Of a stretch of 64,000 bases of DNA, positions 1 through 8,485 are shown piece by piece (position 1 is the first letter of the stretch; each line of letters starts with the position of its first letter). Under the pieces are notes generated by a model. The model was given only the letters and a program-made list of their open reading frames with translations, made no database searches and had not been told where the DNA came from. Origin of the DNA: CBDCRK01 sp965220955 (GTDB lineage: Bacteria > Desulfobacterota > Binatia > Bin18 > CBDCRK01). The position numbers were made by a program, and so were the translations under genes. The stretch is from the NCBI GenBank assembly GCA_965220955.1, contig CBDCRK010000030.1:62001-126000 (forward strand). Reading direction: 5' to 3'.

Positions 1-258
1 GTGGTACTCCAGGAGGAGTTTATGGGCGAGGTAATCGGTGATCTAAGTGGACGCCGGGGAAAGATTCTAGGCATTGAGAGTCGTGGCGCGACACGGGTGA
101 TCTCTGCGCAGGTACCCCTGGCAGAGATGTTTGGCTACGCTACCGATCTCCGCTCCCTTACCCAAGGACGGGCAGTGCACACCATGCAGTTTTCCCACTA
201 CGAGCACGTGCCGACAGCTGTATCAGAGGAGATGGCCACCCGGGTGACAGGCCTATAG
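1..258 (+). CDS. fusA: Elongation factor G, C-terminal fragment (5' end outside window)
   Basis: This is the last ~85 residues of EF-G, the GTPase that drives ribosomal translocation. The segment matches the end of domain IV and domain V: EEFMGEVIGDLSGRRGKI, then the LAEMFGYATDLRSLTQGRA stretch typical of EF-G C-termini. The GTG at base 1 is an internal valine codon, not a start, since the GTPase domain lies upstream of the window. It is followed 28 bases later by tuf, the usual fusA-tuf order of the str operon. Confidence 0.96.
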   Translation: MVLQEEFMGEVIGDLSGRRGKILGIESRGATRVISAQVPLAEMFGYATDLRSLTQGRAVHTMQFSHYEHVPTAVSEEMATRVTGL

Positions 259-286
259 AAGCAATAATGGGGAAGGAGTGTTAGAG

Positions 287-1477
287 ATGGCGAAGGCGAA
301 GTTTGAGCGGACAAAGCCGCATGTAAACATAGGGACAATAGGGCACGTAGACCATGGCAAGACGACGCTGACAGCGGCCATTACCAAGGTATTGGCGGCG
401 CAAAAGCGGGCGCAGTTCGTGGCGTATGATCAGATAGATAAGGCGCCGGAGGAGCGGGAGCGGGGACTAACGATCAATATTGCGCATGTGGAGTATGAGA
501 CAGCGAATCGCCACTACGCCCACGTAGATTGTCCGGGGCATGCGGACTATGTCAAGAACATGATCACGGGGGCGGCGCAGATGGATGGGGCGATCTTGGT
601 GGTGGCGGCCAACGACGGGCCCATGCCACAGACTAGAGAGCATATATTATTAGCACGGCAGGTCAATGTACCGTCGATGGTAGTATTTTTGAACAAGGTA
701 GATATGATGGAGGATGCGGAGTTACTGGATTTGGTAGAGTTAGAGGTGAGGGAGTTACTCTCGAAGTATGAGTTTCCTGGGGAAGAAATCCCGATTATAC
801 GGGGCAGTGCGTTGAAGGCGTTGGCAGGAGAAGGAGGAGAGGAAGGGGAAGAAGCGATTACGAAGCTTTTGGCGGCGGTAGATGACTACATACCGCAGCC
901 GCAGCGGGAGGTAGACAAGCCCTTTTTGATGCCAGTGGAGGATGTGTTCACGATCTCGGGTCGGGGGACAGTGGTGACGGGGAGAGTAGATCGGGGGCAA
1001 GTAAAGGTAGGGGATGAGGTAGAAGTGGTGGGGGTGAGGTCCACGCACAAGACGGTGGTGACGGGAGTGGAGATGTTTCGCAAGGTGCTGGATTCAGGGA
1101 TAGCAGGAGACAATGTGGGGTGTTTGCTTAGGGGAGTGAAGCGAGATGAGGTAGAGCGAGGGCAGGTGTTAGCGCGGCCGGGTAGCATAACGCCGCATAC
1201 GCGGTATGAGGCGGAGGTCTATGTATTGACCAAGGAGGAGGGGGGGAGACACACGCCGTTTTTCCAGGGATACCGACCTCAGTGTTATTTTCGCACCACA
1301 GATGTGACAGGGGCAGTGTCGTTGGCGGAGGGGACAGAGATGGTGATGCCAGGGGACAATGTGAGGATGGAGGTAGGGTTACTGACGCCGATAGCGATGG
1401 AGGAGGGGGGACGCTTTGCCATACGGGAAGGTGGACGTACAGTGGGAGCTGGGATTGTGACCAAAATCTTGGCATGA
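287..1477 (+). CDS. tuf: Elongation factor Tu
   Basis: EF-Tu (396 aa) delivers aminoacyl-tRNA to the ribosome. The GTPase domain shows the P-loop GHVDHGKTT, the DCPGH switch II motif and NKVD; domains 2 and 3 follow in normal order and length. ATG at 287 is preferred over the in-frame GTG at 278, because GGAAGGAG (271-278) sits just upstream and MAKAKFERTKPHVNIGTIGH is the conserved N-terminus. Switch I reads RGLTINIAH where most bacteria have RGITI. Codon use is unlike the neighbours: the coding strand is very rich in G runs and GTA/GCG/GGG codons and poor in C, which may mean gene conversion with a second tuf copy or a separate history. Confidence 0.98.
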   Translation: MAKAKFERTKPHVNIGTIGHVDHGKTTLTAAITKVLAAQKRAQFVAYDQIDKAPEERERGLTINIAHVEYETANRHYAHVDCPGHADYVKNMITGAAQMDGAILVVAANDGPMPQTREHILLARQVNVPSMVVFLNKVDMMEDAELLDLVELEVRELLSKYEFPGEEIPIIRGSALKALAGEGGEEGEEAITKLLAAVDDYIPQPQREVDKPFLMPVEDVFTISGRGTVVTGRVDRGQVKVGDEVEVVGVRSTHKTVVTGVEMFRKVLDSGIAGDNVGCLLRGVKRDEVERGQVLARPGSITPHTRYEAEVYVLTKEEGGRHTPFFQGYRPQCYFRTTDVTGAVSLAEGTEMVMPGDNVRMEVGLLTPIAMEEGGRFAIREGGRTVGAGIVTKILA

Positions 1478-1592
1478 CTTTAATAATATTGAGAGGTACG
1501 CTTGTGTTGGCGGCGATAGTTTGCTAGTAGTATTCTCTACGGTTTCCTCTTCAGCTTAACCGCCTAATTTTCCAGAAGCTAACTGAAAGTTT

Positions 1593-1901
1593 ATGAACGA
1601 AAAGGTCCGTATTCGCCTAAAGGCGTATGACCACCGTATTCTCGACCAGTCAGTGAAAGAGATTGTTGAAACGGTCAAGCGCACTGGCGGGCGGGTCGCT
1701 GGACCCATCCCGCTACCCACACGGATTGAACGGTTTACAGTAAATCGTTCCCCGCATGTAGACAAGAAGTCTCGTGAGCAGTTTGAAATCCGCACGCATA
1801 AACGTCTGCTCGACATCGTTGATCCTACCCAGCAAACCATCGATGCGCTAGGAAAGCTAGAGTTGGCAGCAGGGGTGGATGTGGAGATCAAGTTGCAGTA
1901 G
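1593..1901 (+). CDS. rpsJ: 30S ribosomal protein S10
   Basis: S10 (102 aa) is a small-subunit head protein that also works as NusE in antitermination. The sequence begins MNEKVRIRLKAYDHRILDQS and contains the PLPTRIERFTVNRSPHVDKKSREQFE block diagnostic of the family (given here only as a description of residues ~40-66). It opens the S10 cluster after a 115-base gap from tuf. No strong Shine-Dalgarno is visible; GAAAG just before the ATG is weak. Confidence 0.97.
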   Translation: MNEKVRIRLKAYDHRILDQSVKEIVETVKRTGGRVAGPIPLPTRIERFTVNRSPHVDKKSREQFEIRTHKRLLDIVDPTQQTIDALGKLELAAGVDVEIKLQ

Positions 1902-1909
1902 GAGAGGCC

Positions 1910-2542
1910 ATGGTCGGGCTGATCGGGAAAAAGCTAGGAATGACACAAATCTTTACCGCCGATGGTATATGTGTTCCAGTGACCGTCATTCAGACAGGTC
2001 CCTGTATGGTGGTGCAAAAGAAGACGCCTGAGAGAGATGGCTATGCGGCGGTGCAAATTGGGTTTGAAGAGAAAAAACCCCAGAAAGCTACAAAAGCAGA
2101 GCGAGGGCATTGTGCTCGGTCGGGTAAGGGACCTTTTGCGATTTTAAGGGAATTTGCTGGCCAGGAGTTCTTGAACTATGAGGTAGGGCAGGAAATTTCT
2201 ACGGCTGCCCTTTTTCAGCTAGGTGACCTTGTCGATGTGACGGGAAGGACTAAGGGACGGGGATATACTGGAGTGGTCAAGCGGCATGGCATGAGGGGGT
2301 TCCCTGCAACCCATGGCACTCATGAGTATTTCCGTCATGGTGGTGCGATTGGCAACCGCTCCTTCCCCGGTCGTGTCTTCAAGGGAAAACATATGGCCGG
2401 GCACTATGGAGATAAGCGGACAACGGTGCAGTGCCTGCAGGTAATAGATGTGAGGTCAGAAGAGCATCTACTCCTGGTTAAAGGGGCAATCCCCGGGGCG
2501 CGGGGTGGGATCGTTCTCGTGCGTAAGACAGTAAAAGGATAA
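1910..2542 (+). CDS. rplC: 50S ribosomal protein L3
   Basis: L3 (210 aa) is an early-assembly 23S rRNA-binding protein near the peptidyl transferase centre. It starts MVGLIGKKLGMTQIF and carries the central loop GRGYTGVVKRHGMRGFPATH and the RVFKGKHMAGHYG motif. The start lies 8 bases after rpsJ, with GGAGAGG immediately upstream, so translation is probably coupled. Confidence 0.98.
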   Translation: MVGLIGKKLGMTQIFTADGICVPVTVIQTGPCMVVQKKTPERDGYAAVQIGFEEKKPQKATKAERGHCARSGKGPFAILREFAGQEFLNYEVGQEISTAALFQLGDLVDVTGRTKGRGYTGVVKRHGMRGFPATHGTHEYFRHGGAIGNRSFPGRVFKGKHMAGHYGDKRTTVQCLQVIDVRSEEHLLLVKGAIPGARGGIVLVRKTVKG

Positions 2543-2548
2543 CAAAGA

Positions 2549-3217
2549 ATGGCAGAGAAGGCGTTATCCATATCCACTTTGCAGACTGTTACCGTGCAGA
2601 TACCGATGTTCTCCCAAACTCGAGACCCTATGGGTGAAATAGAGCTTCCTGTCTCTATTTTTGCTGAACCTCTGCGGAAACACCTCCTCTATGAGGTGGT
2701 CAAGATGCAGCTGGCTAACCGTCGTGCGGGCACTGCTGCTACGAAGACCAAAGGGAAGGTCAGGGGTGGTGGGCGAAAGCCCTGGCGACAAAAAGGAACG
2801 GGTCGTGCTCGGGCTGGTAGCATCCGCTCTCCACTGTGGGTAGGTGGAGGAACGGTTTTTGGTCCTCAGCCACGTTCCTATGCCTACCGTCTGCCTAGAC
2901 AGGCGCGGCAGACTGCGTTACGCTCTGCTCTTTCGCTTAAGCGACAAGAGGACCATCTTTTGGTAGTTGACAAGCTGGAATTGCCTGAGATCAAAACCAA
3001 GAAGGTAGTAGAACTACTTAGGCAGTTGGCGGTGGAAGAGAGCGTGCTCATTGTTATTCCCAATAAGGACGAGCATATCGAGCGAGCGGCCCGCAATCTT
3101 CCCCAAGTCAAGGTGCTGCGAGCAGAAGGGCTTAACGTTTATGATCTCCTGTGTTATCGCTATCTCCTCCTTACCCAGGAGACGGTGGCATGCTTAGCAG
3201 AGAGGCTGGCAGCATGA
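2549..3217 (+). CDS. rplD: 50S ribosomal protein L4
   Basis: L4 (222 aa) lines part of the exit tunnel and in some bacteria represses its own operon. The family loop KGKVRGGGRKPWRQKGTGRA is present at about residues 67-86, followed by SIRSPLWVGGG. The N-terminus is about 15 residues longer than usual (MAEKALSISTLQ), but ATG 2549 follows rplC by only 6 bases. Its stop overlaps the rplW start (ATGA). Confidence 0.97.
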   Translation: MAEKALSISTLQTVTVQIPMFSQTRDPMGEIELPVSIFAEPLRKHLLYEVVKMQLANRRAGTAATKTKGKVRGGGRKPWRQKGTGRARAGSIRSPLWVGGGTVFGPQPRSYAYRLPRQARQTALRSALSLKRQEDHLLVVDKLELPEIKTKKVVELLRQLAVEESVLIVIPNKDEHIERAARNLPQVKVLRAEGLNVYDLLCYRYLLLTQETVACLAERLAA

Positions 3218-3507
3218 AAAAGAACATGTATGACGTTATTACCGGGCCGCTGATTACAGAGAAGGCAACCCTGGTGACAGAGCAGGGTAATCAGGTGATA
3301 TTTCGGGTACGACCAGAGGCTAACAAGCATGAGATCAAGAGTGCAGTGGAAACACTCTTCAAAGTTCAGGTTACCAAGGTGCACACTATCAACTATCTTG
3401 GCAAGATCCGACGCGTGGGCCGCTTTCAGGGACGACGTCCATACTGGAAAAAGGCGTATGTAACCTTAGCCGAGGGTAACCGTATCGACTTCTTTGAGGG
3501 AGCCTGA
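3214..3507 (+). CDS. rplW: 50S ribosomal protein L23
   Basis: L23 (97 aa) sits at the tunnel exit and docks trigger factor and SRP. It begins MKKNMYDVITGPLITEKAT and keeps the KAYVTLAEGNRIDFFEGA end. ATG 3214 overlaps the rplD stop in an ATGA arrangement; an in-frame upstream ATG (3151) lies inside rplD and would add non-homologous residues. Confidence 0.97.
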   Translation: MKKNMYDVITGPLITEKATLVTEQGNQVIFRVRPEANKHEIKSAVETLFKVQVTKVHTINYLGKIRRVGRFQGRRPYWKKAYVTLAEGNRIDFFEGA

Positions 3508-3512
3508 ATTCA

Positions 3513-4334
3513 ATGGCGATTAAGCAGTACCGACCTACTTCAGCTGGGCGACGGTTTCAAAGTGTGGCTGGCTTCCAGGAGATTACTAAAAAGACACCGG
3601 AGCGCTCTTTGCTTCTACCTTTGCGTAAGACTGGTGGGCGTAACAGCTATGGTCGCATCACTAGTTATCAGCGTGGGGGTGGGCATAAGCGCCGCTATCG
3701 AGTCATGGATTTTCGCCGAGATAAGGATGGTATTGAGGCAAAGGTTGCGGCGATTGAGTACGATCCCAACCGCTCTGCATACATCGCTCTGCTTCACTAT
3801 CGTGATGGAGAGAAAAGATATGTCCTGGCGCCCATGGGTTTAAATGTGGGGGATATGGTGCTGTCTGGAGAAGAGGCGGACATTAAGCCTGGGAACTGTC
3901 TACCCCTGCGGAATATTCCCGTAGGGACGCTCATCCACAACGTGGAACTTAAGATCGGCAAAGGTGGCCAGCTTGTCCGTAGCGCTGGTGCGGCGGCTCA
4001 ATTAATGGCCAAAGAGGGGGACTATGTGTTCGTCAAGCTGCCTTCAGGAGAGGTCCGTCTTGTCCACCAGCGCTGTCGAGCCACAATTGGGCAGGTAGGG
4101 AACCTCGATCATGAGAATGTCTCTCTGGGCAAAGCAGGGCGCTCGCATTGGCTGGGGAGAAGGCCGCATGTCCGTGGGGTAGCAATGAACCCTGTAGATC
4201 ATCCCATGGGTGGTGGAGAGGGACGGGGCAAGGGTAACCACCCCCAGAGTCCCTGGGGATCTCCGGCCAAGGGATATAAAACTAGGCGTAACGTGACTAC
4301 GGATAAGTACATTATACAGAAGCGGAAGAAGTGA
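3513..4334 (+). CDS. rplB: 50S ribosomal protein L2
   Basis: L2 (273 aa) is needed for subunit joining and peptidyl transferase activity. It starts MAIKQYRPTSAGRRFQSVAG and has the GRNSYGRITSYQRGGGHKRR block. The C-terminal catalytic-region signature RGVAMNPVDHPMGGGEGR is intact, including the conserved His. Full length for the family; 5 bases after rplW. Confidence 0.98.
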   Translation: MAIKQYRPTSAGRRFQSVAGFQEITKKTPERSLLLPLRKTGGRNSYGRITSYQRGGGHKRRYRVMDFRRDKDGIEAKVAAIEYDPNRSAYIALLHYRDGEKRYVLAPMGLNVGDMVLSGEEADIKPGNCLPLRNIPVGTLIHNVELKIGKGGQLVRSAGAAAQLMAKEGDYVFVKLPSGEVRLVHQRCRATIGQVGNLDHENVSLGKAGRSHWLGRRPHVRGVAMNPVDHPMGGGEGRGKGNHPQSPWGSPAKGYKTRRNVTTDKYIIQKRKK

Positions 4335-4343
4335 GAGGAGATA

Positions 4344-4640
4344 ATGCCCCGGTCTGTCAAAAAAGGTCCCTTTATCGACGATCATTTACTGAGGAAGGTG
4401 CAGATACTTGTTCAGAGCGGAGAGAAAAAGGTGATCCGCACGTGGTCACGTCGCTCTACCATTCTTCCTGAGATGATTGGTTATACATTTGCCGTCCATA
4501 ACGGTCGTAAGTTCGTCCCGGTTTATGTAACCGAAAACATGGTCGGGCACAAGCTTGGGGAGTTCTCTCCCACTCGGACCTTTTATAGTCACTCTGGTGA
4601 CCGTAAGGGAGAAGTAAAAAAGGCCTCTCCCAGGACCTAG
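4344..4640 (+). CDS. rpsS: 30S ribosomal protein S19
   Basis: S19 (98 aa) binds the 30S head with S13. MPRSVKKGPFIDDHLLRKV and the TWSRRSTILPEMIGYTFAVH block are diagnostic. A GAGAGGAG Shine-Dalgarno (4331-4338) spans the end of rplB and the short gap. Standard position between L2 and L22. Confidence 0.98.
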   Translation: MPRSVKKGPFIDDHLLRKVQILVQSGEKKVIRTWSRRSTILPEMIGYTFAVHNGRKFVPVYVTENMVGHKLGEFSPTRTFYSHSGDRKGEVKKASPRT

Positions 4641-4651
4641 GAGGGAGTTAG

Positions 4652-4987
4652 ATGGAAACGCGGGCTGTTACCCGTCAGGTGCAGATTTCCCCTCGCAAAG
4701 CAAGGTTGGTTGCCGACCTGATTCGGGGTAGGGAAGCAGAGGATGCCTTAAATATTTTGGCGTACACCCCTAAAAAGGCAGCTCGCCTCCTCATTAAGAC
4801 CTTAGAGTCAGCTGTTGCCAATGCTGCGGACACACAGCATGTGGATGTGGATACCCTATATGTTAAGCGCGTGTATATTGATGGCGGGATGATGGCGAAG
4901 CGGTTTATCCCTCGGGCCCATGGCCGTGCTACCCGCGTACGCAAGCGGACGAGCCACTTCACTATTGTTGTCGATGAGCGAAGGTAA
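4652..4987 (+). CDS. rplV: 50S ribosomal protein L22
   Basis: L22 (111 aa) lines the exit tunnel. The sequence shows VQISPRKARLVADLIRG near the N-terminus and the C-terminal loop MAKRFIPRAHGRATRVRKRT, the part that reaches into the tunnel. AGGAGGGAG (4639-4647) gives a clear ribosome binding site. Confidence 0.98.
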   Translation: METRAVTRQVQISPRKARLVADLIRGREAEDALNILAYTPKKAARLLIKTLESAVANAADTQHVDVDTLYVKRVYIDGGMMAKRFIPRAHGRATRVRKRTSHFTIVVDERR

Positions 4988-5040
4988 TATGCTCAAGATT
5001 CCCTATGCTTCATCTTCCATGGGGAAGGAAAGGGGGTAGG

Positions 5041-5703
5041 ATGGGCCAGAAGGTACATCCCCGGGGATTTCGCCTTGGTGTGATCGAGAACTGGGAATCA
5101 AGGTGGTATGCGGAGAAGGAGTATGCTTCTCTGCTTTATGAAGACATCCGTGTACGTGAGTTCATCAAGCAGAGACTCTACCATGCCGGAATATCCAAAA
5201 TGGAGATCGAGCGAGCGGGTAACAAAGCTAAGATTAATATTTATACTGCCCGCCCAGGGATTGTGATCGGCAAAAAGGGAGCCGAGATTGAGAAACTTAA
5301 AACCGAGGTTATGCAGCTCAGTGACAAAGAAATCTACCTTAACATCCACGAAGTCCGTCGTCCTGATCTTGATGGTCAGTTGGTGGCAGAGAACGTAGCT
5401 TTGCAGCTTCAGCGGCGGGTGGCGTTTCGTAGGGCAATGAAGGAGAGTGTGGCTAGAGCTATTCGCATGGGTGCCCAAGGAGTCAAAGTGCACGTTGCTG
5501 GCCGTCTGGGAGGAGCCGAGATCGCCCGTTCTGAGTGGTATCGTGAGGGGCGGGTTCCCTTGCATACGTTGCGAGCCGATATCAGCTACGGTTTGGCCAA
5601 GGCTAAGACCACCTATGGGGTAATCGGCGTGAAAGCGTGGATCTTTCGCGGCGAAGTACTCACCAAAGAAGAGGAAGAGCAAAAGGCGGCGTTGGGTATC
5701 TAA
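5041..5703 (+). CDS. rpsC: 30S ribosomal protein S3
   Basis: S3 (220 aa) forms part of the mRNA entry site. The start MGQKVHPRGFRLGVIENWES is the conserved one and has GGAAGGAAAGGGGG just upstream, so the in-frame ATG at 5008 is rejected. The KH domain motif GIVIGKKGAEIEKL and the C-terminal RLGGAEIARSEWYREGRVPLH block (described, residues ~160-180) are present. Confidence 0.98.
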   Translation: MGQKVHPRGFRLGVIENWESRWYAEKEYASLLYEDIRVREFIKQRLYHAGISKMEIERAGNKAKINIYTARPGIVIGKKGAEIEKLKTEVMQLSDKEIYLNIHEVRRPDLDGQLVAENVALQLQRRVAFRRAMKESVARAIRMGAQGVKVHVAGRLGGAEIARSEWYREGRVPLHTLRADISYGLAKAKTTYGVIGVKAWIFRGEVLTKEEEEQKAALGI

Positions 5704-5748
5704 GCAAAGTGTTGAGAGAGAGTGTGAGTGCTCATCTAAGGGAAGGTT

Positions 5749-6174
5749 ATGCTTGCACCTAAGAAGGTAAAACACCGTAAACAACAGCGGGGACGGATGC
5801 GGGGGAATGCGCAGCGAGGTAGCACCCTAGCCTTTGGTGATTATGGTTTACAGGCTATCGGCCGTGGGTGGGTGACTGCCAGGGAGATCGAGGCGGCTCG
5901 TGTGGCGCTTACTCGTCATGTTAGACGTGGGGGACGGATATGGATACGGATATTTCCCGATAAGCCTGTTTCTAAGAAACCGGCTGAGACCCGTATGGGC
6001 AAAGGTAAGGGTGGGCCAGAGTTTTGGGTGGCAGTAATTAAACCTGGGCGGGTGCTGTTCGAGATGGAAGGGATCTCTCGGGGGGTGGCGGAGGAGGCTT
6101 TACGTCTGGCTGCACATAAGCTCTCGGTGCCTGCTCAGTTTCGGGAACGTCGGGGGAGTCTCTATGCGACCTAG
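5749..6174 (+). CDS. rplP: 50S ribosomal protein L16
   Basis: L16 (141 aa) binds near the A-site tRNA. It begins MLAPKKVKHRKQQRGRMRGN and has the KPAETRMGKGKGGPEFWVAV block. AAGGGAAGG precedes the ATG. Its 3' end overlaps rpmC by 11 bases. Confidence 0.98.
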   Translation: MLAPKKVKHRKQQRGRMRGNAQRGSTLAFGDYGLQAIGRGWVTAREIEAARVALTRHVRRGGRIWIRIFPDKPVSKKPAETRMGKGKGGPEFWVAVIKPGRVLFEMEGISRGVAEEALRLAAHKLSVPAQFRERRGSLYAT

Positions 6175-6367
6175 GGAAATCCGGGAGTTTGGTCTGGAGG
6201 AACTGGCACAGAAAGAAGGCGAGTTGGTCGAGGAGCTTTTTCGCTTGAAGCTGCGCAAAGCCACCGGCCAGCTGGATAATCCCATGCGTATTCGAGCAGT
6301 ACGGCATGATTTGGCGCGCATCAAAACAGTTCGGCGTGAACGAACCCTGCATGAGGAAGGGGAGTAA
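6164..6367 (+). CDS. rpmC: 50S ribosomal protein L29
   Basis: L29 (67 aa) is a small two-helix protein at the tunnel exit beside L23. It reads MRPREIREFGLEELAQKEGE with the LFRLKLRKATGQLDNPMRIR core. The start lies inside rplP and the stop shares one base with the rpsQ start, so L16, L29 and S17 are translationally coupled. Confidence 0.96.
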   Translation: MRPREIREFGLEELAQKEGELVEELFRLKLRKATGQLDNPMRIRAVRHDLARIKTVRRERTLHEEGE

Positions 6368-6627
6368 TGATGCGGGGGAAAGGGAAAATATGGCAGGGTA
6401 TGGTGATCAGTGACAAGATGGACAAAACAGTAGTGGTAAGGGTCGAACGCCTGGTACCACATCCAGTTTATAAGAAGTATGTTCGCAAGCATAAAAAGTA
6501 TAAAGCGCACGATTCAGAAAACCGCTGCCGAGTTGGAGACAGTGTTACCATTGTAGAAACCCGTCCACTAAGCCGGGAGAAAAAGTGGCGGGTACAGGGC
6601 ATTATCAGAAGGGCAACACCGGAGTAA
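6367..6627 (+). CDS. rpsQ: 30S ribosomal protein S17
   Basis: S17 (86 aa) is a primary 16S rRNA binder with an OB fold. Key blocks are GMVISDKMDKTVVVRVER, HPVYKKYVRKHKKYKAHD and VTIVETRPLSREKKWRV. ATG 6367 overlaps the rpmC stop (TAATG). The next codon is also ATG (6370); either could be used. Confidence 0.97.
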   Translation: MMRGKGKIWQGMVISDKMDKTVVVRVERLVPHPVYKKYVRKHKKYKAHDSENRCRVGDSVTIVETRPLSREKKWRVQGIIRRATPE

Positions 6628-6639
6628 GAGGAGGGGAAT

Positions 6640-7008
6640 GTGGTGCAGGTAGAGTCAGTCCTGGATGTAGCCGACAATTCTGGCGCCCGTAAGGTAAGAT
6701 GCATTCGGGTGCTTGGCGGCTCTGGAAGAAGGTATGCTTCCGTAGGGGATGAGATTGTAGTATCGGTCAGGGAGGCGATCCCCAACGCCAAGGTGAAGAG
6801 GGGAACCGTCATGCGGGCAGTGGTCGTGCGCACTGCCAAGGAGGTTGGGCGTCTAGACGGCTCGTATATTCGCTTTGATACCAACTCTGCCGTGCTCCTA
6901 GACAATCAGCGAGAACCCGTGGGTACCCGCATTTTTGGTCCGGTGGCCAGGGAGTTACGGGCTAGGGGTTTCACGAAAATTATTTCACTTGCTCCAGAGG
7001 TTTTATGA
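6640..7008 (+). CDS. rplN: 50S ribosomal protein L14
   Basis: L14 (122 aa, standard length) forms an intersubunit bridge. It has LDVADNSGARKVRCIRVLGG and the VLLDNQREPVGTRIFGPVAR end. The start is GTG 6640, following GAGGAGGGG; the overlapping ATG at 6639 is out of frame. Confidence 0.97.
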   Translation: MVQVESVLDVADNSGARKVRCIRVLGGSGRRYASVGDEIVVSVREAIPNAKVKRGTVMRAVVVRTAKEVGRLDGSYIRFDTNSAVLLDNQREPVGTRIFGPVARELRARGFTKIISLAPEVL

Positions 7009-7329
7009 ATGTTGGCTCGTATTAAGAAGAATGATACTGTAGTCGTGACTGGAGGCCGAGAGCGGGGAAAGACTGGTAAGGTGCTGCGTGTACTACCCCA
7101 GGAGCAGCGGGCGATAGTAGAGCGCCTTAAGATGGTTAAGCGGCATCTTAAACCCCGCGGCCCGCAGAGTCCGGGGGGTATTATGGAAAAAGAAGCACCG
7201 ATTGCCCTTTCTATTCTCATGCCTCTATGCGAGCGGTGCAATGCCCCCGTACGGGTGAGCAGACGCTTGCTTGAGGATGGTCGTAAAGTGAGGATGTGCC
7301 GACGTTGTGGTGAGGTTTTTGATCACTAA
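7009..7329 (+). CDS. rplX: 50S ribosomal protein L24, Cys4 form
   Basis: L24 (106 aa) starts 50S assembly. It begins directly after the rplN stop, with a KOW-type N-terminus (IKKNDTVVVTGGRERGKTG) and the conserved KRHLKP. The C-terminal half keeps two CxxC pairs, CERC and CRRC, so it can probably bind zinc; many bacterial L24 proteins have lost these. Confidence 0.97.
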   Translation: MLARIKKNDTVVVTGGRERGKTGKVLRVLPQEQRAIVERLKMVKRHLKPRGPQSPGGIMEKEAPIALSILMPLCERCNAPVRVSRRLLEDGRKVRMCRRCGEVFDH

Positions 7330-7348
7330 GTTCTAACATTGCTTAGAT

Positions 7349-7888
7349 ATGGCTCGTTTAAAAGAGTTTTACCGTCAGCAGGTGATGCCCAATCTGGCGA
7401 AAGAGTTGGGATATGAAAATCCCCTCCGGATTCCTAGGCTAGAGAAAATTGTGCTTAATATGGGTTTGGGAGAGGCGCTACAAAATCCCAAGATCCTTGA
7501 TTCGGGGGTAGAGGAGCTTGCTACTATTGCTGGGCAGCGCCCGGTGATAACCCGGGCACGTAAGTCCATTGCTAACTTTAAACTGCGCGAAGGGGTATCC
7601 ATTGGTTGTATGGTAACGTTGCGTGGGGAGCGGATGTATGAGTTTCTTGATCGCTTGATAAGTGCAGCGCTGCCTCGCGTGCGGGATTTTAGTGGCATAT
7701 CTGATCGTTCTTTTGACGGCCGGGGTAACTATTCGCTGGGAATTAGAGAACACGTGATATTTCCGGAGATTAATTTGGATAGAGTAGAGAGGGTTAAAGG
7801 TCTGACTATTTCCATCATTACCACTGCCCGTACAGATCCCGAGGGCAAGGCATTGCTGCGCGCCTTGGGGCTGCCTTTTCGGAGTTAG
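7349..7888 (+). CDS. rplE: 50S ribosomal protein L5
   Basis: L5 (179 aa) binds 5S rRNA and contacts P-site tRNA. Features are NPLRIPRLEKIVLNMGLGEA, the TGQRPVITRARKSIANFKLR region (here AGQRPVITRARKS) and GIREHVIFPEI. Full length; 2 bases before rpsN. Confidence 0.98.
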   Translation: MARLKEFYRQQVMPNLAKELGYENPLRIPRLEKIVLNMGLGEALQNPKILDSGVEELATIAGQRPVITRARKSIANFKLREGVSIGCMVTLRGERMYEFLDRLISAALPRVRDFSGISDRSFDGRGNYSLGIREHVIFPEINLDRVERVKGLTISIITTARTDPEGKALLRALGLPFRS

Positions 7889-7890
7889 CA

Positions 7891-8076
7891 ATGGCACGAA
7901 CCTGTTTGAGAATCAAAGCCCAGCGCTCGCCTAAGTTTGTGGTGCGCCGATATAACCGCTGTCCGTTGTGTGGTCGCGCGCGCGCTTTTTTTCGGCGGTT
8001 TCAGATGTGTCGAATCTGTCTGCGAGAATTTGCTCTCAAGGGACAGATTCCTGGCTTGGTTAAGGCCAGCTGGTGA
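7891..8076 (+). CDS. rpsN: 30S ribosomal protein S14, zinc-binding (type Z)
   Basis: This is the short zinc-binding form of S14 (61 aa). It has the pattern CPLCGRARAFFRRFQMCRIC, that is CxxC-x12-CxxC, followed by LREFALKGQIPGLVKASW. Only this C+ form is visible in the window, consistent with a zinc-replete set (S14, S4, L24 and L36 all keep Cys pairs). Confidence 0.98.
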   Translation: MARTCLRIKAQRSPKFVVRRYNRCPLCGRARAFFRRFQMCRICLREFALKGQIPGLVKASW

Positions 8077-8089
8077 GGAAATCAGAGCT

Positions 8090-8485
8090 ATGATGACCGA
8101 TCCTATTGCCGATCTTCTCACCCGAATACGCAATACCCTCCATGCCCGCAAAGAGCGCGTAGAGGCCCCTCACTCACATCTCAAAGAGCGGGTGGTGGAA
8201 ATAATGAGGGCCGAGGGGTTGCTAAGGGAATATACAGTGGCGGAAGTGGCTGGGCATAAGATCCTACGCATTTGGTTGAAATACGATGAAGTGGGCCAGC
8301 CTGTCATTAGAGGACTAAGGCGAGTGAGTAAGCCTGGCCTGCGAATATATACCGATGTGCAGAGAATTCCACAGGTACAGCGAGGTTTGGGCATTAGTAT
8401 TCTATCGACCTCCCGTGGGGTGTTAGTAGATCGGGATGCGCGCCAGCAGCGGGTGGGAGGAGAAGTGATGTGTGCGGTGTGGTAA
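8090..8485 (+). CDS. rpsH: 30S ribosomal protein S8
   Basis: S8 (131 aa) is a central 16S binder and in some bacteria a repressor of the spc operon. MTDPIADLLTRIRNTLHARK and the C-terminal GLGISILSTSRGVLVDRDAR are diagnostic. ATG 8090 or 8093 (two adjacent ATGs) starts after TGAGGAAATCAGAG; upstream in-frame codons lie within rpsN. A ~100-base spacer unusual for this operon follows it. Confidence 0.97.
   Translation: MMTDPIADLLTRIRNTLHARKERVEAPHSHLKERVVEIMRAEGLLREYTVAEVAGHKILRIWLKYDEVGQPVIRGLRRVSKPGLRIYTDVQRIPQVQRGLGISILSTSRGVLVDRDARQQRVGGEVMCAVW

Noticed and set aside
5098..5784. A 228-codon frame antisense to rpsC and rplP
   Set aside because: It lies wholly opposite conserved ribosomal genes, has no ribosome site and no protein-like composition.
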